A DNA stretch of 19,260 nucleotides, from the NCBI GenBank assembly GCA_017617475.1, contig JAFZWC010000061.1, positions 1-19,260 on the forward strand, in the 5' to 3' direction. This document shows positions 6,437-13,921 of this stretch, one piece after another; position 1 is the first letter of the stretch, and every line of letters starts with the position of its first letter. Origin of the DNA: Bacteroidales bacterium (GTDB lineage Bacteria > Bacteroidota > Bacteroidia > Bacteroidales > UBA932). Position numbers and translations under genes: made by a program. A model generated the notes under the pieces. The model did no database searches and was not told the DNA's origin. It saw only the letters and a list, made by a program, of their open reading frames with translations.

Positions 6437-7973
6437 GTTTCTTGGCGGGGATTTCTTGTCGTTTGCCGGCTAACTGTTCCAGGGCGCGGATAACGCGGAA
6501 ACGGGTGTTGCGCGGTTCAATGATGTCGTCGATGTAACCCTTCTGGGCCGCCTGATACGGGTTGGAGAAGAGCTCTTCGTATTCTTTCTTCTTCTGCTCG
6601 AATATGGCCTGGGCGTTCTCCGGGTCGTCCTTCATATCCTTGGCGTAGAGCACGTTCACGGCACCGTCGGCCCCCATCACGGCAATCTGTGCCGAAGGCC
6701 AGGCGTAGTTGACGTCTCCGCGCAGCTGCTTGCAGCTCATGACGATATGGGCGCCGCCGTAACCCTTGCGGAGGGTGACGGTGACCTTGGGAACGGTGGC
6801 TTCACCGTAGGCGTACAGGAGCTTGGCGCCGTTGGTGATGATGGCGCCGTATTCCTGCTGCGTGCCGCACAGGAAGCCGGGTACGTCCACCAGGGTGACC
6901 AGCGGAATGTTGAAGGCGTCGCAGAAACGCACGAAGCGGGCGGCCTTGCGGCTGGCGTTTATGTCTAGCACGCCGGCCAGGACGGCAGGCTGGTTGGCCA
7001 CGATGCCAACGCTGCGGCCATTCATATGGGCAAAGCCCACGATAATGTTCTTGGCAAATTCCTTGTGAACCTCCAGGAAAGCTCCGTCATCCACGATGCT
7101 CTTGATTACGGCATACATGTCGTAGGCCTTGTTGGGATTGTCCGGAACTATGCTGTTGAGGGCGTCGTCCACGCGGTTCACGGGGTCGGCCGTTTCCTTG
7201 AAGGGGGCCGTCTCCAGGTTGTTCTGGGGCAGGTAGCCGATGAGTTCCTTGATGGTGGCGATGGCTTCTTCCTCCGTTTCGGCGGCAAAATGGGTGACGC
7301 CGCTCTTGGAGGCGTGCACGGAGGCACCGCCCAGCTCTTCCTGGCTCACCTGCTCACCGGTGACGCTCTTCACAACGGCCGGGCCGGTAAGGAACATGTA
7401 GGAAGTATTCTTGACCATGAGGGTGAAGTCCGTGAGGGCGGGGGAATACACCGCACCGCCGGCGCAGGGACCCATGATGCAGCTGATCTGGGGCACCACA
7501 CCGCTGGAGAGGATGTTGCGCTCGAAGATTTCGCCGTAGCCGGCCAGGGCGTCAATACCTTCCTGGATGCGTGCGCCGCCGGAATCGTTAAGGCCGATGC
7601 AGGGGGCGCCGGCCCGGAGGGCCATGTCCTGAACCTTGCAGATTTTCTCGCTCATGGTTTTGGAAAGAGAGCCGCCGGTAACGGTGAAATCCTGGGCGAA
7701 GACATACACCAGGCGGCCTCCGATGGTGCCGCATCCGGTGACAACGCCGTCGCCGTCAGTATGGGTCTGGTCCATTCCGAAGTTGGTGCAGCGGTGCTGG
7801 ACGAACATGTCGTACTCCTCGAAGCTGCCGGGATCCAACAGGAGTTCCAGGCGCTCTCTCGCCGTCTTCTTGCCTTTGGCATGCTGGGCCTCGATGCGTT
7901 TCTCTCCGCCACCGAGACGGGCTTTCTGGCGCCTCTCCACCAGCTTCTGGATATTATCAGATTGAATACTCAT
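6417..7973 (-). CDS. mmdA: Methylmalonyl-CoA decarboxylase alpha subunit (carboxyltransferase)
   Basis: Soluble carboxyltransferase that moves the carboxyl group from (S)-methylmalonyl-CoA to biotin on MmdC, giving propionyl-CoA, which feeds propionate formation. The 518-residue product has the family length and two crotonase-like halves. The N-half contains [20 protein letters not shown] and [19 protein letters not shown]; the C-half contains [19 protein letters not shown] and [18 protein letters not shown], the oxyanion-hole loops of acyl-CoA carboxylase beta subunits. By sequence alone it could be propionyl-CoA carboxylase beta (PccB), but no biotin carboxylase gene is present and the OadG-like, carrier and OadB-like genes follow at once, which argues for the decarboxylase. 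Glutaconyl-CoA decarboxylase is a less likely alternative. Its ATG overlaps the trkA stop by one base (TAATG) and its 3' end overlaps mmdD by 20 nt. Confidence 0.95.
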   Translation of the reverse strand: MSIQSDNIQKLVERRQKARLGGGEKRIEAQHAKGKKTARERLELLLDPGSFEEYDMFVQHRCTNFGMDQTHTDGDGVVTGCGTIGGRLVYVFAQDFTVTGGSLSKTMSEKICKVQDMALRAGAPCIGLNDSGGARIQEGIDALAGYGEIFERNILSSGVVPQISCIMGPCAGGAVYSPALTDFTLMVKNTSYMFLTGPAVVKSVTGEQVSQEELGGASVHASKSGVTHFAAETEEEAIATIKELIGYLPQNNLETAPFKETADPVNRVDDALNSIVPDNPNKAYDMYAVIKSIVDDGAFLEVHKEFAKNIIVGFAHMNGRSVGIVANQPAVLAGVLDINASRKAARFVRFCDAFNIPLVTLVDVPGFLCGTQQEYGAIITNGAKLLYAYGEATVPKVTVTLRKGYGGAHIVMSCKQLRGDVNYAWPSAQIAVMGADGAVNVLYAKDMKDDPENAQAIFEQKKKEYEELFSNPYQAAQKGYIDDIIEPRNTRFRVIRALEQLAGKRQEIPAKKHDNLPL

Positions 7974-9340
7974 TATTTGAACATTTTATCTACTTCTTTC
8001 ACGGCATCGGGCAGGGCGAATACGGCCACACGGTCGTAGGCCTCGATGCGGGTATGACCCACGGCAATGAAGCTGTCTCCTCCGCGGATGACGCCGCCGA
8101 TGATGGCATTGCTGGGGAAATCGATATCCTTGAGGATGTCCCTGGTAATCTTGGAGCCGGGCGCGGCGGTATATTCCAGGACCTCGGCGTCGGTTCCGCT
8201 CATATAGCGGACGGAACGAACCTTGTCGGACAGGGTGAACTTGTAAATGCGGCTGGCGGTGATGAGTTTCTTGTTCACCACGCTGTCTACGCCCATTTCC
8301 TCCGCCAGGCGGATGTAGTCCAGGTTCTCCACCTGGGCAATTACGCGAGGAACGCCCATCTTCTTGGCGGCCACGCAGGTGAGGATGTTAACCTCGTCGT
8401 TGCCCGTGACGGCCAATATGGCCTGGTAGCCCTTGAGATCTTCTTCCAGGAGGAAATCGGAGTCGCGGGCGTCTCCGCAGGTGACGTTCACCTCGCTGGG
8501 GAGGGCGGCCGACAAGGTGCGGCAGCGCTGGGGATCAATCTCGATGAGCTTGACCTCATCCACCTTCTCGTGGGCCAGCTTTTCGGCCACCATGACGCCT
8601 ATCTCACTGCCTCCCAGGATCATGACCCTGCGGATGTCGATCTGGTCCTTTCCCACAAATTTGATGAGGGTGGGCATGACATCCCGGCGGCAGATGATGT
8701 ACAGGTAGTCATGATACTTGAAACCGGTGTCGAAGCTGGGGATGATGGTTTTTCCACCCCGGGAGATGGCTACAATACGGAATTCGGCCTGGGCCTGCTG
8801 TTCCTTTACCTTGTGGGCGAAATCCTTCACGTTCATGTCCAGAAGCGGGGAGTCGTCGTCCAGCTTGAATACGGCCAGCTGAAGCTTGCCGCGGGCAAAG
8901 TCCAGGGAATCCGTGGAGGAGCTGTGATGCAGCATTTCCAGGATTTCGTCGCTGGCGCTTTTCTCGGGATAGAAGATCATATCCATTCCCATGTCCTTGA
9001 ACAGGAGCTTGTTCTCGGGGGACAGGTAATCTTCGTCGTCTATGCGGGCAATCACGCGTTTGGCGCCCAGCTTTTTGGCCAGCAGGGCACTTACAATATT
9101 GACGCTCTGATTCTTGAGGGGATTGACGGCTATGAAAAGGTCGGCCTTGGCGCAACCGGCATCCCGCAGCAGCGGAATGGAACTGTTGGGGCCCAGGAGG
9201 GCGGCCACGTCGGCCGTGGAGGACAGGGTACGGATGCGCTCGGGATTGTCGTCGATGACGGTGATGTCACCGCCTTCGGCGCTAAGCATCTTGGCCAAGT
9301 GGGACCCGACTTGTCCCGCACCTTCGATAATTATCTTCAT
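7973..9340 (-). CDS. trkA: Trk potassium uptake system regulatory protein TrkA
   Basis: Cytoplasmic NAD(H)- and nucleotide-binding regulator that gates the TrkH/TrkG K+ channel. The 455-residue product shows the duplicated RCK layout of full-length TrkA. The first RCK-N domain begins [16 protein letters not shown], a GxGxxG Rossmann loop, with IDDN at the end of the second strand (residues about 35-38). A TrkA-C domain covers about 145-225. The second RCK-N domain begins [18 protein letters not shown], followed by the second TrkA-C domain (about 370-450). No trkH is in the window, so its channel is encoded elsewhere. It follows the glycosyltransferase gene by 31 nt and its stop overlaps the mmdA start, tying K+ uptake control to expression of a Na+ pump. 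A weak -7-like element upstream may give it its own promoter. Confidence 0.96.
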   Translation of the reverse strand: MKIIIEGAGQVGSHLAKMLSAEGGDITVIDDNPERIRTLSSTADVAALLGPNSSIPLLRDAGCAKADLFIAVNPLKNQSVNIVSALLAKKLGAKRVIARIDDEDYLSPENKLLFKDMGMDMIFYPEKSASDEILEMLHHSSSTDSLDFARGKLQLAVFKLDDDSPLLDMNVKDFAHKVKEQQAQAEFRIVAISRGGKTIIPSFDTGFKYHDYLYIICRRDVMPTLIKFVGKDQIDIRRVMILGGSEIGVMVAEKLAHEKVDEVKLIEIDPQRCRTLSAALPSEVNVTCGDARDSDFLLEEDLKGYQAILAVTGNDEVNILTCVAAKKMGVPRVIAQVENLDYIRLAEEMGVDSVVNKKLITASRIYKFTLSDKVRSVRYMSGTDAEVLEYTAAPGSKITRDILKDIDFPSNAIIGGVIRGGDSFIAVGHTRIEAYDRVAVFALPDAVKEVDKMFK

Positions 9341-9363
9341 AAGAGCGTTCCCATTTAATCCTA

Positions 9364-9371
9364 CAAAAATA
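9364..9371 (-). promoter_or_regulatory. Candidate -7 element before trkA
   Basis: On the minus strand, 9371 to 9364 reads TATTTTTG, which fits the Bacteroidetes -7 consensus TAnnTTTG. Transcription would begin near 9358, about 18 nt before the trkA ATG. No TTTG is found at the proper -33 distance (that position is in the glycosyltransferase coding end), so this is a weak candidate. If real, it would allow trkA and the mmd genes to be expressed apart from the genes upstream. Confidence 0.35.
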
Positions 9372-10361
9372 CTACTTTTTCCCGAATAGTCCTATAGGGA
9401 CTATCCAACCCTTGTACAGACCTTCGGGCTTGCAGGCGTCCGGGAGCATCTCTCCGGGCCGGCGCAAACGGCGGTATTCGCGGTGCGCCTGCACCACGGC
9501 CTGGAAGAAATCCCACTTCCCTTTGCAAAGAAATACCAACGCCGACAACCCGTCCAGGCACATTCTAACCAGAATTCTTATGCGTGACTTGAAACGACTC
9601 CCAAGAGTTGCCGGAAGGTTGTTCTCCAAGAGCAACAGGTTGTTGCGGAAGTTCAGGCGCAGTTTGAAGGGGGACTCGTTGGGAAGGGTTCCTCCTCCTA
9701 TGTGGTAGACATGGCTGGCGGGAACCAGAGTGACTTTCCAGCCCCGGAGCTGCATTCTCCAGCACAGGTCAATCTCTTCCATGTGGGCGAAGAAACGGTC
9801 GTCCAGGCCACCCAGAGCCTTCCATACGCTGGAACGGACCATCAGGCAGGCGCCGCTGCACCAGAGGACGTCGGCTGGCTGGTCATACTGGCCGTGGTCC
9901 TTTTCTATCTTCTGCATGATGCGTCCGCGGCAGAAGGGATAGCCGTAACGGTCTATGAGACCGCCCGCCGCACCGGCATATTCAAAAGAGTCCCGCTGGT
10001 GCCAGGAAAGGAGTTTGGGACCGCAGGCACCGCATTCCGGATGGCTGTCCATCCATTCCACCAGCGGCTTCAGCCAGTCCTGAGGTACCTCTATGTCGCT
10101 ATTGATGAGCACGTAGTAGTCGGCCTCCACCAGCTTCAGCGCACGGTTGTATCCGCCGGTAAAGCCATAATTCCGGTCCAGTATGATGAGCGGAACGTCC
10201 GGGAAGCGGCTCTTCATGAACTCGACGGAAGTATCGGCCGATGCGTTGTCGGCCACCACCACGCCGGCGTCCAGACCTTCGCAGGAAGCGATGAGGCCGG
10301 GCAGGAACTGATCCAGGTAATTCCTTGTGTTGTAGTTTAGTATGACTACTGCGGTTTTCAT
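9372..10361 (-). CDS. Family 2 glycosyltransferase (rhamnosyltransferase-like)
   Basis: Inverting GT-A fold glycosyltransferase that transfers a sugar from a nucleotide-sugar to a growing cell-surface glycan at the cytoplasmic face. The 329-residue product starts MKTAVVILNYNTRNYL, the classic GT2 opening. It has VVADNASADTS, the RNYGFTGGYNRAL loop, the metal/nucleotide motif NSDIE (DxD equivalent) and the acceptor-site signature GGLDDRFFAHMEEIDLCWR. No membrane segment is evident; a basic C-terminal part (KSRIRILVRMCLDGL to the end) may associate with the membrane. I chose ATG 10361, not the in-frame start at 10412, because the extra 17 residues (VPFVIPSEASVSH and flanks) are translation of a repeat. 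The acceptor is unknown; WbbL-like rhamnosyltransferases are the closest named group. Confidence 0.92.
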   Translation of the reverse strand: MKTAVVILNYNTRNYLDQFLPGLIASCEGLDAGVVVADNASADTSVEFMKSRFPDVPLIILDRNYGFTGGYNRALKLVEADYYVLINSDIEVPQDWLKPLVEWMDSHPECGACGPKLLSWHQRDSFEYAGAAGGLIDRYGYPFCRGRIMQKIEKDHGQYDQPADVLWCSGACLMVRSSVWKALGGLDDRFFAHMEEIDLCWRMQLRGWKVTLVPASHVYHIGGGTLPNESPFKLRLNFRNNLLLLENNLPATLGSRFKSRIRILVRMCLDGLSALVFLCKGKWDFFQAVVQAHREYRRLRRPGEMLPDACKPEGLYKGWIVPIGLFGKK

Positions 10362-10365
10362 ATGA

Positions 10366-10431
10366 GATACACTCGCTTCGCTCGGTATGACAAAAGGGAC
10401 TCGGTATGACAAAAGGGACTCGGTGTGACAA
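10366..10431. repeat. Dispersed repeat with three tandem tails between pmbA and the glycosyltransferase gene
   Basis: On the plus strand: a full unit (gatacactcgcttcgctcgg, tatgacaaaaggga) followed by tandem copies of its second half. The 19-nt string ctcggtatgacaaaaggga is identical at 10381-10399 and 10400-10418, and a third, diverged copy (ctcggtgtgacaatt) starts at 10419. The period is 19 nt. It fills the 70-nt space between the pmbA stop and the glycosyltransferase start. No promoter or terminator is visible in this space. Confidence 0.9.
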
Positions 10432-11808
10432 TTATGCGCTGAAGTCTACGTTTTTGAAGGCAAGGGTGGGGACCAGTTTGGAGAGGCAGGGGCGGGCGTC
10501 GTCGGCCACAGCCACCAGGTTGTTCCAAAGGGTAAGGAAGTTGCCAGTGATGAGCATTTCGCGTACGGGATGCACGCGCCGGCCGTCCTTGATTACAAAT
10601 CCCTCGATGCCATAGGAGAAATTGCCCGTGGCGGGGTTGGAATTGCCCCCGTTGAAGCCGGTGACCAGAATTCCGTCACTGATTTTTTTCAGTATTTCTT
10701 CCTGCGTACAGCAGCCTCCAAACGGAAGCACTTTCACGCGCGTGGCATCTTCTATGGTAGGCTCCATGCCCATCTTGCGGGAAATGTATGTGTTTAAGAA
10801 ATAGGTCTTTACCACACCGTTCTGGATGATGGGCATCTCACGGGTGGCCACCCCTTCGCTGTCAAACAGGCGGCAGCCGGTGTCGCCCGGGGTGCGGGGG
10901 GCGTCCAGGATGGTGAGGCCTTCCGGAAACAGTTTTTTGTCCAGGCTGTCCGTGAGGAAAGAGTTCTTCTGTTGCAGGCTGTAGCCGCCCAGAGCGTTCA
11001 GAACCGGTGTAACTACCTTGGAGGCGCATTCGCTGTCCAGGACAAGGGTGTACTTCCCGCTGGGAACGGTCTGGGGATTAAGCTGTGCGGCGGCGCGGCT
11101 GCAAGCCTTCTGGGCGCAGTCTTTCCATTGGAGCTTGTCCAGCCTGGGTGAGGCGTCCCACCAGTAACTGGAGAAATGCCGGCCCTGGGCGTCTTCCACC
11201 GTAGACTCGTAGCCAATCTCGAAGGAGGTCTCGGTGTGCCGGGCTTCCAGACCCTGGGAGTCCAGGGTGAGGGAATCAAAGACGGAGTCAGAATACTCGC
11301 CTTCTTCGGAGATGAGGCGCCAGGAGATTTCTCCACTCGCTTGCGCTCGGTCGAAATGACAAGAGGCTCGGTTGAAATAACAAGAACTCAGAGCCAGTTC
11401 ACGGCGCTTTTCGGCCGTGAGGGTTTCGTGGTTAGGGTCATACAGGTCCAGCTCGCGGCCGGTGACGGCGTCATGCGCCAGGCGTTCGGGGGCGGGGAGG
11501 GCGCGGAAGGAATCGGCCTCCAGCATTTTGACGGTGCCGATGGCTTCCCGGATAAACGATTCCAGCCCTTCGCGTTCCAGACGGTTGGACGAGAATGAGC
11601 CGAAGCGCCCATCCACGAAGAGCTGCAGCTGCAGGCTGCGGTCCAGGGCGTGGGCGGTCTTGTCCACCTCGCCGTTGAGCAGCCCCACCAGGTTCATGAG
11701 GCTCTTGGTGAGGGTGATTCTCACGGCATCGGCCCCTTCTTTTTGTGCGAATTCCAGGCAATGCCTGGCCAGCGCAATCTCTTCACAAGTCAATATCGCT
11801 TTCTCCAT
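10432..11808 (-). CDS. pmbA: TldE/PmbA-type partner of the TldD metalloprotease, with in-frame repeat insert
   Basis: Non-catalytic half of the TldD/TldE heterodimeric protease, which degrades unfolded peptides, matures microcin B17-type peptides and clears antitoxin CcdA in E. coli. The 458-residue product has the modulator-of-DNA-gyrase family layout: an N-terminal domain up to about 125 and a C-terminal domain that includes TVPSGKYTLVLDSECASKVV and NPATGNFSYGIEGFVIKDG. It lacks the HExxxH metal site that its partner has (VLNALGG stands at that place), as expected for TldE. Odd feature: residues about 141-161 (CYFNRASCHFDRAQASGEIS) are an in-frame repeat insert at about 11325-11386. It follows tldD with a 1-nt gap and has a strong Shine-Dalgarno site. 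I call it TldE rather than a second TldD because of the missing metal site. Confidence 0.93.
   Translation of the reverse strand: MEKAILTCEEIALARHCLEFAQKEGADAVRITLTKSLMNLVGLLNGEVDKTAHALDRSLQLQLFVDGRFGSFSSNRLEREGLESFIREAIGTVKMLEADSFRALPAPERLAHDAVTGRELDLYDPNHETLTAEKRRELALSSCYFNRASCHFDRAQASGEISWRLISEEGEYSDSVFDSLTLDSQGLEARHTETSFEIGYESTVEDAQGRHFSSYWWDASPRLDKLQWKDCAQKACSRAAAQLNPQTVPSGKYTLVLDSECASKVVTPVLNALGGYSLQQKNSFLTDSLDKKLFPEGLTILDAPRTPGDTGCRLFDSEGVATREMPIIQNGVVKTYFLNTYISRKMGMEPTIEDATRVKVLPFGGCCTQEEILKKISDGILVTGFNGGNSNPATGNFSYGIEGFVIKDGRRVHPVREMLITGNFLTLWNNLVAVADDARPCLSKLVPTLAFKNVDFSA
11325..11386. repeat. Dispersed repeat inserted in frame within pmbA
   Basis: On the plus strand: a full unit (gagatttctccactcgcttg, cgctcggtcgaaatgacaagag) followed by a diverged tandem copy of the second half. 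Copy 1 is gctcggtcgaaatgacaagag (11345-11365) and copy 2 is gctcggttgaaataacaagaa (11366-11386), a 21-nt period. The translation in the gene gives FDRAQASGEIS, another string typical of absorbed Bacteroidetes repeats, plus a seven-residue duplication (SCYFNRA / SCHFDRA). The layout matches the copies at 6181 and 10366. Confidence 0.88.
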
Positions 11809-11809
11809 A

Positions 11810-13246
11810 TCATTCTCCTCCTACCGTTAAGTGGCCGATGAGGACCGTGGGAATGCCGCAGCTTACGGGAACGGACTGTTCCTTGCCGCAGGTCCAGGCA
11901 CCGGGGTCTATGGCAAGGTCGTTGGCCACGCCGCGGATATCGGCCAGGGCCTGGGGGCCGTTGCCTATGATGTTGATGTCTTTGACGGGCTGCGTAAGTT
12001 TCCCGTTCTCAATGAGATAGCCCGATTTTACGTAGAAGGTGAAGTCGCCTTCCCCAATCTGCACCTGGCCGTTGGCGAATTCGTCCACGAAGATGCCGTT
12101 GGAGACTTCGGCCACCAGATCTTCGGCCTTGGCCGGGCCGCTTTCCATGTAGGTTGCCCGCATGCGGGGAAGGGGTGCGTAGCGGAAGCTCTCGCGGCGG
12201 CCGTTGCCGGTGGGGCGTACGCCGTAGTGGGTGGCCGATATGCGGTCGTGCAGGTACGAAGTGAGTACGCCGTCTTCCACCATGTAGGTCTTCTGGCCGG
12301 GGATGCCCTCGTCGTCGAAGTTGAGCGAACCGCGGTTGCCGCGGAGGGTGCCGTCGTCAATGATCTGGATGCCTTTGGGGCATATCTGCTGGCCCATCTT
12401 GTCGGCGAAGATGGAAGTTCCCTTGCGGTTGAAATCGGCCTCGAAAGCGTGTCCCATGGCCTCGTGGAGGAGAATGCCGGAAGCGCCGGCGCCCATGACC
12501 ACGGGCATCTGCCCACCCTTGGGACGCTTGGCGGCGAAGCGGTCGTCAATGCCTTTCACAATGTCATCGGCCATTTCGCGGGCCAGGGCAGGAGTGAGCA
12601 TCTCGGCCCCGCAGCGGAAACTCCGGGAGGTGGATTTGTTCTCTGTGAGATTTCCCTGTTTGAACACCGCGGAAAGCGATATGCTGCCCATGGGACGGGT
12701 GTCCCATTTGAGCTCCTTCTGGGAATTGTACATGAGGATGTCGCTCACCTGAAACGCCAGGTTTACAATGACTTTCACTATGCGGGAATCGCGGCTGCGC
12801 ACATCGGCCTCCAGCTTCTGCAGGAAGGGGAGGAAGGTGCTCATGGGGGTGCCGCGCCAGGGCTGTTCAATAGGGTAACGGTCGGCGTTGGGATTGGGCT
12901 CTCCACGGCTGGGATTGCGGGTGCCGTAAGGACTGACCTCTGCCGGTGACGAGGCAATCTGCGCGGCTGCACGGGCCGATGCCAGCATGTCTTCCCAGGC
13001 CGTGCTCTCGGAATAGGCGTAGCCCGTCTTTTCTCCGCTCAGGACGCGTACGCCCACGCCGAAGTCTATATGGTTTCCTCCGGAAGTGACTGCGCCGTCG
13101 CGCAACAGGAGGCTTCCGTAGGTGGTGTTTTCAAAGTATAAGTCGGCATAGCCTCCGCCGGTGGCAAGGGCTTCGCCTATGAGTTTGTCCAGGGCAGGTA
13201 CATCCACCTGGAAGATATTCAGATAATAGTTCTTCTCTCCAATCAT
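11810..13246 (-). CDS. tldD: TldD metalloprotease (catalytic subunit)
   Basis: Zinc-dependent catalytic half of the TldD/TldE protease; in E. coli the pair threads short unstructured peptides into an internal chamber. The 478-residue product (E. coli TldD is about 481) has the metal-binding motif His261-Glu-Ala-Met-Gly-His266 followed by FEADF, at nearly the same position as in E. coli, within GASGILLHEAMGHAFEADF. Other family features are YADLYFENT near the N-terminus and DRISATHYGVRPTGNGRRES. I chose ATG 13246 (MIGEKNYYLNIFQVD): the open frame extends upstream to 13705, but that part overlaps the kinase gene, is Pro/Arg/His-rich and shows no family resemblance. The start overlaps the kinase stop by 4 nt (ATGA). 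With pmbA downstream it forms an adjacent catalytic/non-catalytic pair. Confidence 0.96.
   Translation of the reverse strand: MIGEKNYYLNIFQVDVPALDKLIGEALATGGGYADLYFENTTYGSLLLRDGAVTSGGNHIDFGVGVRVLSGEKTGYAYSESTAWEDMLASARAAAQIASSPAEVSPYGTRNPSRGEPNPNADRYPIEQPWRGTPMSTFLPFLQKLEADVRSRDSRIVKVIVNLAFQVSDILMYNSQKELKWDTRPMGSISLSAVFKQGNLTENKSTSRSFRCGAEMLTPALAREMADDIVKGIDDRFAAKRPKGGQMPVVMGAGASGILLHEAMGHAFEADFNRKGTSIFADKMGQQICPKGIQIIDDGTLRGNRGSLNFDDEGIPGQKTYMVEDGVLTSYLHDRISATHYGVRPTGNGRRESFRYAPLPRMRATYMESGPAKAEDLVAEVSNGIFVDEFANGQVQIGEGDFTFYVKSGYLIENGKLTQPVKDINIIGNGPQALADIRGVANDLAIDPGAWTCGKEQSVPVSCGIPTVLIGHLTVGGE
11815..11822 (-). promoter_or_regulatory. Strong Shine-Dalgarno site for pmbA
   Basis: On the minus strand 11822 to 11815 reads AGGAGGAG; its AGGAGG core ends 8 nt before the pmbA ATG at 11808. 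It lies in the last codons of tldD. Such a strong site is unusual in this window, where most genes have none, and it supports the chosen pmbA start and active re-initiation to keep the TldD:TldE ratio. Confidence 0.75.
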
Positions 13247-13920
13247 TTCTCTTCTTGGTAAGGGACTCCGTCGTGGGCAACAGGGGCTTTGGCAATTTCC
13301 CTGGCTATGTATTCCGCCACGTCCTTGATGGGCGTGTGGGATTCCGTCTGTTCGGTAACCAGACTCTTGACCAGGTTGTAGCGCTCCATGTCGCGGATCA
13401 CGAGACCCTTCTTGGACCCTTCGGCTATGACGTCGAAGGGCGGGTTGGAATTGTCGGCCAGAATCCACTTGTCGCAGGTTTGCATGTAGTCGTGGAACAA
13501 GTAGTTGAGGCCCATTTTGTAGCGGCGCCGGATGGTTTCTTCCGGAATGTCGTGTCCTCCGGCTTTTACCCGGGCCGCGACGCGCTGCACGGCAATGTCG
13601 GGGCTTTTGAGCCAGAAGTACAGGACGGTGACAAAGTACCCCTTCTGCTGGGCGTTCCGGGCCATTTTGAGCAGGGCACGCGTGGCCAGGGTAGTTTCTA
13701 TGCAAAAGTCTTCCCGCCGGTCAAAGAGGTATTTGACCTTGCGCATCATCAGGCGGCTGGCCGTGATGTAGGCGCTTTCCGGCGAGAAAGGGGCCAGATG
13801 TTTGGCAAATTCGTCGGAATTTACGAATTCACTGCAGTCCAGCAGCTCCGGGAGCACGCCGTACGATGCCGTCGTCTTCCCGGAGCCGTTAGGACCACTA
13901 ATGATATAAAGCCTTGGCAC
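13243..13920 (-). CDS. Zeta-toxin-like P-loop kinase/ATPase (COG4185 type), GTG start
   Basis: A 225-residue P-loop protein related to zeta toxin and predicted ABC-type ATPases of COG4185. Walker A is GPNGSGKT at residues 9-16. Further family features follow in order: FVNSDEFAKHLAP (about 33-45), CIETTLATR, which aligns with the zeta substrate loop, and RVAARVKAGGHDIPEETIRRRY, a signature of this group. Zeta toxins phosphorylate UDP-GlcNAc and block wall synthesis, but solitary chromosomal relatives have no proven substrate, and no epsilon-type antitoxin gene is adjacent. The start codon is GTG at 13920, one base after the transporter stop (TAA-A-GTG); no upstream in-frame ATG is possible. 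It ends in a 4-nt ATGA overlap with tldD. Context thus couples it to a peptide transporter and a peptide-degrading protease. Fold is secure; toxin activity is not implied. Confidence 0.88.
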   Translation of the reverse strand: MPRLYIISGPNGSGKTTASYGVLPELLDCSEFVNSDEFAKHLAPFSPESAYITASRLMMRKVKYLFDRREDFCIETTLATRALLKMARNAQQKGYFVTVLYFWLKSPDIAVQRVAARVKAGGHDIPEETIRRRYKMGLNYLFHDYMQTCDKWILADNSNPPFDVIAEGSKKGLVIRDMERYNLVKSLVTEQTESHTPIKDVAEYIAREIAKAPVAHDGVPYQEEK

Positions 13921-13921
13921 T

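Noticed and set aside
6417..7973. Propionyl- or acetyl-CoA carboxylase operon
   Set aside because: No biotin carboxylase gene is present, while OadG-like and OadB-like membrane subunits are, which fits a Na+-pumping decarboxylase.
10381..10431. Possible CRISPR-like array from short tandem units
   Set aside because: The units are 19 nt, directly adjacent with no spacers, and match the tails of the dispersed repeat family.
13247..13705. N-terminal extension of tldD to 13705
   Set aside because: It overlaps the kinase gene in another frame, is Pro/Arg/His-rich, and the TldD family length and N-terminus fit ATG 13246.
13243..13920. Classical epsilon-zeta toxin-antitoxin locus
   Set aside because: No small antitoxin gene precedes or follows; neighbours are a transporter and tldD. 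Only the kinase fold is supported.
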